Origin: Gemmatimonadales bacterium
GTDB lineage: Bacteria; Gemmatimonadota; Gemmatimonadetes; Gemmatimonadales; GWC2-71-9
DNA: 8,347 nt
Reading direction: 5' to 3'
NCBI GenBank assembly: GCA_030597435.1
Contig: JAUVRV010000097.1
Span: 1-8,347 of the forward strand
Shown piece by piece: positions 1-4,450 of the stretch (the stretch's first letter is position 1; each line of letters begins with the position of its first letter). Position numbers and translations under genes: made by a program. Below the pieces are notes generated by a model. That model was not told the DNA's origin. It ran no database searches and saw nothing but the letters and a program-made list of their open reading frames with translations.

Positions 1-168
1 GCGGAAGACATGCTTGGCTCCATCGAGGTAGGGAAGCTGGCTGACTTCGTGGTAATCCCGGTCGACTACATGACCATTCCGGCTGAGGACATCTGGAGGA
101 TCGATCCGGACATGACGGTCATCGGGGGCGAGGTGGTCTACACCAGGCCGGTGCTGGAGGAACAGTGA
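1..168 (+). CDS. Amidohydrolase family protein (YtcJ-like), C-terminal end only
   Basis: Frame 1 is open from the window edge to a TGA, giving 55 residues. The segment GSIEVGKLADFVVI followed by PAEDIW, DPDMTVIGGEVVY is the typical ending of metal-dependent amidohydrolases of the imidazolonepropionase/YtcJ group. There the GxGKxADxVV strand and the final VxGxxVY strand build the small beta-sandwich next to the TIM barrel. The metal-binding residues and catalytic domain lie upstream, outside the window, so neither substrate nor signal peptide can be judged. The closest style is amidohydrolase family 3 (IPAEDI...MTVIGGEVVY), whose members often act on amides or formamides or are uncharacterised secreted enzymes. 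The family call is fairly secure; the function is not. Confidence 0.8.
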   Translation, partial: AEDMLGSIEVGKLADFVVIPVDYMTIPAEDIWRIDPDMTVIGGEVVYTRPVLEEQ

Positions 169-211
169 CGTCATCCTGGCCGCACGTCCAGAGGAGGCAG
201 AAATACTATCG

Positions 212-391
212 ATGACCGTTGCCATAGCATTTGCCTTTGCGGGTGAGAAAGAACGGACCGTGGACTGGCTCGAGATCATGTACCAGAGTGGCAATCCCAA
301 CATGCCAGCTATATACGAACGTAAGGTCGATCTTGGGCGCGACGACCCGCGGTTCCAGGATCTGCGGCGGCTGATGAACCTGCCCGAGTAG
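212..391 (+). pseudogene. C-terminal tail of a TPR/adenylate-cyclase-type protein; probable gene remnant or tiny ORF
   Basis: An ATG at 212 opens 59 codons ending in TAG. The peptide runs MTVAIAFAFAGEKERTVDWL, then SGNPNMPAI and ends RDDPRFQDLRRLMNLPE. In Acidobacteriota and Gemmatimonadota, long Ser/Thr-kinase, SARP or adenylate-cyclase proteins with TPR repeats commonly end this way: a last TPR helix with xAALGEKDRAxxWLE, then LRxDPRFQxLLRRMxLP. Here only that tail exists. The same frame stays open upstream to a TAG at 29-31, overlapping the amidohydrolase end, but no TPR or other domain is recognisable there. A GAGGAGG at 191-197 sits 14 bases before the ATG, a little far for an ideal ribosome site, so expression as a mini-protein is possible but unproven. 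The likely reading is a remnant left by deletion of the rest of the gene. The family resemblance is clear; pseudogene status is inferred. Confidence 0.55.
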
Positions 392-475
392 GATGTGCTC
401 GAGTGGTTCCTCCGTTTGCAGTGGTTGGATTCTACACTCACGCGGCGTGTATACGTTTACCACTGGATCCCCTTC

Positions 476-498
476 GCCGGGCGCGTGCTTCGCCCGGC
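476..498. terminator. Hairpin between convergent genes, probable transcription terminator
   Basis: GCCGGGCG (476-483) and CGCCCGGC (491-498) form a perfect 8-bp GC-only stem with a 7-base loop. On the minus strand the stem starts 5 bases after the stop codon of the secreted hydrolase (504-2702), the usual place for a terminator, but no U-run follows it in that direction. On the plus strand it is followed after a few bases by TATTTT (505-510), so it may also stop transcripts coming from the left. Position and stem strength support a terminator; the poor U-tracts make it less certain. Confidence 0.5.
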
Positions 499-503
499 AC
501 GTG

Positions 504-2702
504 CTATTTTCGCTCCCGCACCATGACCCTCACGCTCGACGGGCGCTGCGCATCGTGGTAGACCCGGTGCGTCGCCTTCTTGAAGTCCTCCTCGTCGGCC
601 TCGTAGATGTTCACGAACGTCTGCGGATTGCGATCGACCAGCGGAAACCACGAGTTCTGGATTTGGACCATGATGCGGTGGCCCGGCTTGAAGGTGTGAG
701 CCACGTCCGGCAGTTCAAAACGTACCGACGTCACCTCGCCTGGCACAAACGGCTCCGGCGTCTCGAAGCTGTTTCGGTAACGGCCGCGAAGCACCTCTCC
801 CCGCACCAGCATCTGGTACCCAGCCATCGGGACGGACTTGTCGTTGGTCGGATAGTCACGCAGTGAGTCGGGAAAGACGTCGATGAGCTTGACCACGTAG
901 TCCGCATCCGTACCCGTCGTGCTAACGAACAGGTCGGCCACGATCGGGCCGGTCAATGTCACAGCCTCGGTGAGCACGTCGGATTCGTAGACCATGACGT
1001 CCGGCCGCCGCGCCGCAAATCGCTGATCGTCGGTCATGTACTCGCGCGTTCGCCGGAGGTGGACGTCCTCGGTGTATGGTACCGGTCGCATCGGGTCGGC
1101 GACGTACTCGTCGAAACTCTCACCTGACATGGGTGGCGCGAACGAGAGCCCGCCGTCCTCGTGGAGATAGAGCTGCTTCTCCGTCACGTCGCCGGGAGGC
1201 CACATGTCGAATTCGAGCCACTCTTTGGCGCCGGTGTCGTACATCGTCGCCTCAGCCAGATCCAACGACCCCTCATCCTTCAAGTAGTAGTCCAGGAATC
1301 GCCGCTCCACGTCCCTGTAGAAGTCGGAAGTTGCGGTGAACCAGGGTACGTTCCCAAGGTTCTCACCCCCAGCGAACGCCCATTGGCCATGGAACCAGGG
1401 GCCCATCAACAGGCGGTTCTCTGTGGTGGGTGGGTTCTGGGTCTCGATCGCTTCGTACGTGTTGAGCGGCCCATAGAGGTCCTCGGCATCGAACCACCCG
1501 CCCACGACCAGAACCGCCGGCCCGATGTCTGTCAGGTGGGGGCGTGGGTCGCGGGCCTTCCAGAAGTCGTCGTAGTCGGGATGGCTCATCAGCTCCGGCC
1601 AAAACTGGATGCTGTCTCCGAAGTAGTTCGCTGCAACATTCTTGATCGGTCCAAGCTCCAGATAGAACTCGTAGTTGTCCCGATTCGGCCACTGGAACGG
1701 TGTCGGGCTTCGTCGTGTAGGCTCAGGCCTGGGCCGCCCGATCGACGAGTAGAACGAGAAGGCATCCATCAGGAGGAAGGCCCCGTTGTGATGCCAGTCG
1801 TCACCGATGAACCAGTTGGTCACGGGAGCCTGAGGCGAAACGGCCTTTAGCGCCGGATGGGCGCCGGGGAGTGACATCGTCGCATAGAACCCGGGGTACG
1901 AGATCCCTATGGTTGCGACGCGGCCGTTGTTGTGCGGTACGTTGTTTACCAGCCAGTCGATCGTGTCCCATGTGTCGCTGCTCTCATCGATGTCGTTCTC
2001 GCTTCTCTTGTCCGGATTGTGCGGCCTTACGTCGAGGAACTCCCCCTCGCTCATGTACCGCCCCCGCACATCTTGGAACGCGAGGATATATCCCGCGTCG
2101 ATGAGATCGGCGTTGAGCCCGAGCGTCGCGTTGAACTGGCTCTCGCCGCCCGGTTCCGAGTTGTATGGAGTGCGGCGCAGCACGATGGGATACGTTTGCG
2201 TCGTGTCCTTCGGCACGTAGAACGACGTGAACAGCCGGACCCCGTCACGCATGGTGATGTAGACCTCGTGCTTGGTGAGGCGTTCCTTGGACCACGCGGA
2301 ACTCCCCCTCGGCGCGGCCGGCATGGCACGGCCTAAGTTCAGCGCGAAGCTCTCACCGCCTTGGCTGAACGTGCCCGCGATCGTCGTGAATCCGGGATTC
2401 ACACGGCCCTCGTATTCGAACCCACCTGCGTCGAAGCGGAACACGAGCCGGCCGTCTTCGTAGACGATCTCGTCCAGCGGGATTCCGCTGACGTCCTGCT
2501 CCGGGCTGTCGAGTGTCGCGGTGTACCCTCCTTGGGCCAGCTGAACATGCAGGACGAGCCTCAGTTTCATGGCACCGACGTCCAGGGTGCCAAACCAGTC
2601 GCCCGTAACATCCTGTTGGGCAGCGACCGGTGACGACAGCAGCAGCCACGGAAGGAGCAACGCGACCAGCAGCCAATGAATTCGATGATTCCCGCGTCTC
2701 AT
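504..2702 (-). CDS. Secreted CocE/NonD-family alpha/beta hydrolase, alpha-amino-acid ester hydrolase-like, with N-terminal beta domain
   Basis: The product is 732 residues, predicted secreted. Residues 1-28 form a signal peptide (basic MRRGNHR, a leucine-rich core, VAA before Q29). Residues about 31-125 are a separate beta-rich domain (DVTGDWFGTL...GTFSQGGESFALNL) often placed before secreted hydrolases. Residues about 140-480 are the X-Pro dipeptidyl-peptidase/CocE alpha/beta-hydrolase fold with a helical cap. The C-terminal part (about 500-732) is the jelly-roll domain (LYLHEDGGLSF, GPIVADLFVSTTGTDADYVVKL).
Nucleophile S268 lies in GISYPG, the acid is D405 in GGWFDAED and the histidine is H438 in GPWFHG. 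Y180 (RRTPYN) and Y269 fit the oxyanion hole. D302, E407 and D408 match the carboxylate cluster that binds the free alpha-amino group in alpha-amino-acid ester hydrolases. The 34-residue S-to-D and 33-residue D-to-H spacings equal those reported for the Xanthomonas citri enzyme.
It probably cleaves esters or amides of alpha-amino acids outside the cytoplasm; a dipeptidase role is the alternative. An upstream ATG at 2774 would add 24 residues before the signal peptide. The start at 2702 is preferred because GGGAG lies 7 bases before it. Confidence 0.9.
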   Translation of the reverse strand: MRRGNHRIHWLLVALLLPWLLLSSPVAAQQDVTGDWFGTLDVGAMKLRLVLHVQLAQGGYTATLDSPEQDVSGIPLDEIVYEDGRLVFRFDAGGFEYEGRVNPGFTTIAGTFSQGGESFALNLGRAMPAAPRGSSAWSKERLTKHEVYITMRDGVRLFTSFYVPKDTTQTYPIVLRRTPYNSEPGGESQFNATLGLNADLIDAGYILAFQDVRGRYMSEGEFLDVRPHNPDKRSENDIDESSDTWDTIDWLVNNVPHNNGRVATIGISYPGFYATMSLPGAHPALKAVSPQAPVTNWFIGDDWHHNGAFLLMDAFSFYSSIGRPRPEPTRRSPTPFQWPNRDNYEFYLELGPIKNVAANYFGDSIQFWPELMSHPDYDDFWKARDPRPHLTDIGPAVLVVGGWFDAEDLYGPLNTYEAIETQNPPTTENRLLMGPWFHGQWAFAGGENLGNVPWFTATSDFYRDVERRFLDYYLKDEGSLDLAEATMYDTGAKEWLEFDMWPPGDVTEKQLYLHEDGGLSFAPPMSGESFDEYVADPMRPVPYTEDVHLRRTREYMTDDQRFAARRPDVMVYESDVLTEAVTLTGPIVADLFVSTTGTDADYVVKLIDVFPDSLRDYPTNDKSVPMAGYQMLVRGEVLRGRYRNSFETPEPFVPGEVTSVRFELPDVAHTFKPGHRIMVQIQNSWFPLVDRNPQTFVNIYEADEEDFKKATHRVYHDAQRPSSVRVMVRERK

Positions 2703-2709
2703 CTGACTT

Positions 2710-2714
2710 CTCCC
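2710..2714 (-). promoter_or_regulatory. Ribosome binding site fixing the start of the secreted hydrolase
   Basis: GGGAG on the minus strand lies 7 bases ahead of the ATG at 2702-2700. It selects this ATG, which starts directly with a good signal peptide, over the in-frame ATG at 2774, which would bury the signal peptide 24 residues inside. Confidence 0.7.
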
Positions 2715-2815
2715 GTTGGGGTGTTGGATTCCGAGTACAGCCACGAGGAACGGCCTCGCTGAGCCATCACACAAGATGCAGGCTCCTTCGGAGAGTCGCT
2801 AGGTCGGTTGAATCG

Positions 2816-2832
2816 CTCCGGGTTTTCCGGAG
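2816..2832 (-). terminator. Short hairpin just after argG, weak terminator candidate
   Basis: CTCCGG (2816-2821) and CCGGAG (2827-2832) form a perfect 6-bp stem with a 5-base loop. It begins 26 bases past the argG stop on the minus strand. Read in the argG direction the loop is AAAAC and no U-run follows the stem, so intrinsic termination would be inefficient. It may instead mark a processing or partial read-through point between argG and the hydrolase gene. Confidence 0.3.
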
Positions 2833-2858
2833 ACTTCGTCACGTGAGTCGCCAGTCCG

Positions 2859-4103
2859 TTACTCCACCCCCCAGTGCTTGTGCTTCTTCCGCATGATGGC
2901 GTTGTGAGCCATGAGCCTTATCGCATTGATCTTGATGAAGCCCTCCGAGTCCTGCTGATTGAAGCCGCCCTCGACGTCCATGCTAGAGAGTTCCTGGTCG
3001 TACAGCGACGAGGAGCACTCTCGTCCAATCGTCATGACGTGGCCCTTGTAGAGCTTGAGGTAGACGGTCCCGTCGATCACTTCCTGGCTCTTGTCTATGG
3101 CGGCCATGAGAAAGTCCATCTCGGGACTGAACCAGAAACCGTTGTAGATGAGTTCGGATAGCCTGGGTGTGAGCATGTTGCGGAGCCGGAGTACCTCCCG
3201 GTCCATCGCGATGCCCTCGATGTCGAGGTGTGCTTCGTGTAGGATGGTGCCGCCTGGAGTCTCGTAGATCCCGCGCGCCTTGATCCCCACATAGCGGTTC
3301 TCGACCATGTCCAGCCGGCCGATCCCGTGCCGGCTACCCAGTTCGTTCAAGTATTGGAACAGCCGGAGCGGCCCGGTTTCCTCAGTACCGTCGTCCAGAT
3401 TGGTCACTCCTATGGGTATTCCGTCCTCGAAGGTGATCGCGATCCGGGTGGGCTCACCTGGCGCGTCTTCGGGTGCCGTGGTCCGAGAGTAGACATCCTC
3501 GGTAGCCTGATACATGGGGTCCTCGAGGATACCGGCTTCGTGCGAGATGTGGAGCAGGTTGTCGTCCTCGCTGAACGGTTTTCCTTGGGTCGCGGTCACG
3601 TCGATCCCGTGCTGTTCAGCAAACGCGAGCAAGTCAGGACGGCCCTTGAACTGTTGCAGAAACTCGGGGTCCTTCCAGGGTGAGATAACCCGTATCTCCG
3701 GATTGAGTGCGTAATATGCCAACTCGAATCTGACCTGGTCGTTTCCTTTTCCCGTTGCCCCGTGCGACACGAAATGGGCGCCCTCCCTGAAGGCGATCTG
3801 TATTTGCCGCTTGGCGATGAGTGGCCGCGCGAGCGCGGTGCCGAGCAGGTATCTGCTCTCGTACAGGGCGTTGGCCTTGAACGCCTTGAATATGAAATCG
3901 GTGACGAATTCCTCGCGGAGATCTTCTACCAGAGTCACGCTGGCACCGGTGTCCAGCGCCTTCTGCCGGGCGACCTCCAGGTCGTCGCTCTGCCCCACAT
4001 CGGCGATGTACGCCGTCACGTCAAAGCCCTTCAGGATGAGCCACTTCAAGATCACCGATGTGTCCAATCCACCGCTGTAGGCCAGCACCACTTTTTCCGT
4101 CAT
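2859..4103 (-). CDS. argG: Argininosuccinate synthase
   Basis: This 414-residue cytoplasmic enzyme (EC 6.3.4.5) joins citrulline and aspartate at the cost of ATP to make argininosuccinate, the next-to-last step of arginine synthesis. Residues 8-16, AYSGGLDTS, are the N-type ATP-pyrophosphatase loop. The second nucleotide and substrate segment is GATGKGNDQVRFE (116-128 region). Further family blocks are YSRTTAPEDAPGEP (about 205-218), GRLDMVENRYVGIKARGIYE (262-281) with the following TPGGTILHEAH, and the synthetase-domain block GTVYLKLYKGHV. Length is normal for the family (about 400) and no key block is missing.
The final segment, GFIKINAIRLMAHNAIMRKK, is the usual C-terminal helix with a rather basic ending. 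The start at 4103 is chosen over the ATG at 4109 because GAGGGA lies 5 bases before 4103 but abuts the other ATG; the product differs by only two residues (MN). No other arg gene is visible. The next gene downstream on the same strand is the secreted hydrolase, 156 bases away, and the gene upstream is divergent. Confidence 0.97.
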   Translation of the reverse strand: MTEKVVLAYSGGLDTSVILKWLILKGFDVTAYIADVGQSDDLEVARQKALDTGASVTLVEDLREEFVTDFIFKAFKANALYESRYLLGTALARPLIAKRQIQIAFREGAHFVSHGATGKGNDQVRFELAYYALNPEIRVISPWKDPEFLQQFKGRPDLLAFAEQHGIDVTATQGKPFSEDDNLLHISHEAGILEDPMYQATEDVYSRTTAPEDAPGEPTRIAITFEDGIPIGVTNLDDGTEETGPLRLFQYLNELGSRHGIGRLDMVENRYVGIKARGIYETPGGTILHEAHLDIEGIAMDREVLRLRNMLTPRLSELIYNGFWFSPEMDFLMAAIDKSQEVIDGTVYLKLYKGHVMTIGRECSSSLYDQELSSMDVEGGFNQQDSEGFIKINAIRLMAHNAIMRKKHKHWGVE

Positions 4104-4105
4104 GT

Positions 4106-4201
4106 TCATCCCTCGCTTTCACCAGCTACGACAGAAGCAGACCGCGCGTTCGCAGTCCGCGACCTGAGAATTGAACCCATTAACGCCGTTATCGTAAGCA
4201 T
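4106..4201 (-). CDS. Possible 31-codon leader ORF ahead of argG (speculative)
   Basis: On the minus strand an ATG at 4201-4199 is preceded by AGGA with a 7-base spacer. It opens 31 codons that end in TGA at 4108-4106, inside the sequence GGATGAACATG, so its stop overlaps the alternative argG ATG at 4109. The peptide begins MLTITALMGSILRSRTANAR. Three arginine codons (AGG, CGG, CGG) fall within eight codons, next to or inside the 10-bp hairpin at 4137-4160. This layout could allow translation of the leader to influence argG, by coupling or by attenuation responding to charged arginine tRNA. Against it, 3 arginines in 31 codons is no more than expected by chance in GC-rich DNA, and no terminator U-run follows the hairpin. 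The same frame continues open upstream to an ATG at 4342. The ribosome site and overlap are visible; the function is a guess. Confidence 0.3.
   Translation of the reverse strand: MLTITALMGSILRSRTANARSASVVAGESEG
4109..4114 (-). promoter_or_regulatory. Ribosome binding site deciding the argG start
   Basis: GAGGGA on the minus strand stands 5 bases before the ATG at 4103-4101. The ATG at 4109-4107 overlaps the last base of this motif, so it cannot use it. A GGTGA nine bases before 4109 is the only alternative site for the longer form, which keeps that form possible. Confidence 0.55.
4137..4160 (-). promoter_or_regulatory. Strong RNA hairpin in the argG 5' leader
   Basis: In the argG transcript GCGGACUGCG pairs with CGCGGUCUGC through 10 consecutive pairs, two of them G-U, closing an AACG loop. 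The two G-U pairs become A-C mismatches in the opposite strand's RNA, so the structure fits leftward transcription best. It sits about 33 bases before the chosen argG ATG. A second 10-bp perfect inverted repeat, GACAGAAGCA at 4130-4139 against TGCTTCTGTC at 4201-4210, shares bases 4137-4139 with it. The two can therefore nest or compete. No family of known riboswitch was recognised. A regulatory role in argG expression is inferred from position and strength only. Confidence 0.4.
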
Positions 4202-4365
4202 GCTTCTGTCCTGGGAGGGGGGAGTGGGCAATCCGCAGGACCTCGATATCGGCGTGCACGCACGCGTAGAAGAGTTCTGGAAACGCGAGAAGTTCCCCAC
4301 TCCTCTCCCTGTAATCCCGGACCCGTACTGATTCTCGGTCAATATCGCGATGACCAGTTTCGCTG

Positions 4366-4385
4366 CTTGTGAATTCTGTCACAAG
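4366..4385. promoter_or_regulatory. CRP/FNR-superfamily-type operator palindrome
   Basis: CTTGTGA (4366-4372), six spacer bases, then TCACAAG (4379-4385): two perfect 7-base half-sites in inverted order. The core TGTGA-N6-TCACA is exactly the consensus bound by cAMP receptor protein dimers, with the correct 6-base spacer. Its centre is 75 bases before the kinase start and 272 before argG, so it most likely serves the kinase/lipoprotein unit, though it could act on both. If the transcription start lies near 4417 it would be at the -41.5 class II position. No regulator gene is present in the window. The match is seen directly; the identity of the binding protein is inferred. Confidence 0.6.
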
Positions 4386-4441
4386 TTCGATGCTCGCTTT
4401 TAACGTGTCATCTCTGTATTGTTGTGCCGCTACGGACTACT

Positions 4442-4445
4442 GGAG
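4442..4445 (+). promoter_or_regulatory. Ribosome binding site supporting a TTG start for the kinase
   Basis: GGAG lies 5 bases before a TTG at 4451-4453. The longer alternative, a GTG at 4424, has no purine-rich motif before it (TGTATTGTT). The protein from TTG reads MNSDVDRLTVAIAERYTLVR, matching where this kinase type usually begins. Confidence 0.6.
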
Positions 4446-4450
4446 AGTCA

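Larger units (their letters stand above)
4104..4450. other. Divergent intergenic control region between argG and the receptor kinase
   Basis: About 350 bases without a convincing large gene separate two divergent start codons, so promoters for both directions should lie here. From left to right it holds the argG ribosome site, the leader hairpin and leader ORF, and a TAACG-C-CGTTA palindrome at 4181-4191. It continues with an AAGCATGCTT palindrome at 4196-4205, a GCGTGCACGC palindrome at 4252-4261 and the CRP-type site at 4366-4385. On the minus strand a TTGACC at 4342-4337 could be a -35 element for argG, but no good -10 follows at 16-18 bases (best is CGGGAT). No convincing sigma-70 pair was found for the kinase direction. 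The stretch 4391-4424 is the most AT-rich part and is the likeliest place for that promoter. No ArgR box (TNTGAAT-type) was recognised. Confidence 0.6.

Noticed and set aside
206..463. Minus-strand ORF of 85 codons
   Set aside because: It lies opposite the TPR-like tail, whose plus-strand peptide matches a known family ending. The minus-strand peptide shows no recognisable family or good ribosome site.
1161..1850. Plus-strand ORF of 229 codons
   Set aside because: It is fully antisense to the catalytic part of the secreted hydrolase and shows no domain; it is a GC-rich mirror frame.
2703..2858. Separate promoter for the secreted hydrolase
   Set aside because: No convincing -35/-10 pair was seen on the minus strand in this 156-base gap, so it is left undecided whether the gene is read through from argG.
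4160..4200. GGTTCAATTCT on the minus strand, resembling a tRNA T-loop
   Set aside because: The flanking bases do not form a T-stem, and no acceptor stem, anticodon arm or CCA is in register, so it is not a tRNA.
3762..4331. Plus-strand ORF of 189 codons
   Set aside because: It is antisense to the N-terminal half of argG and crosses the control region with no recognisable motif. It would need the argG leader to be coding on the wrong strand.
4119..4382. Minus-strand ORF of 87 codons upstream of argG
   Set aside because: It has no recognised family and covers the palindromes and hairpin of the control region. Only the short overlapping leader ORF in another frame has a plausible ribosome site.
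4104..4450. ArgR operator upstream of argG
   Set aside because: No pair of ArgR-type boxes was found; the only strong palindromes have different cores.
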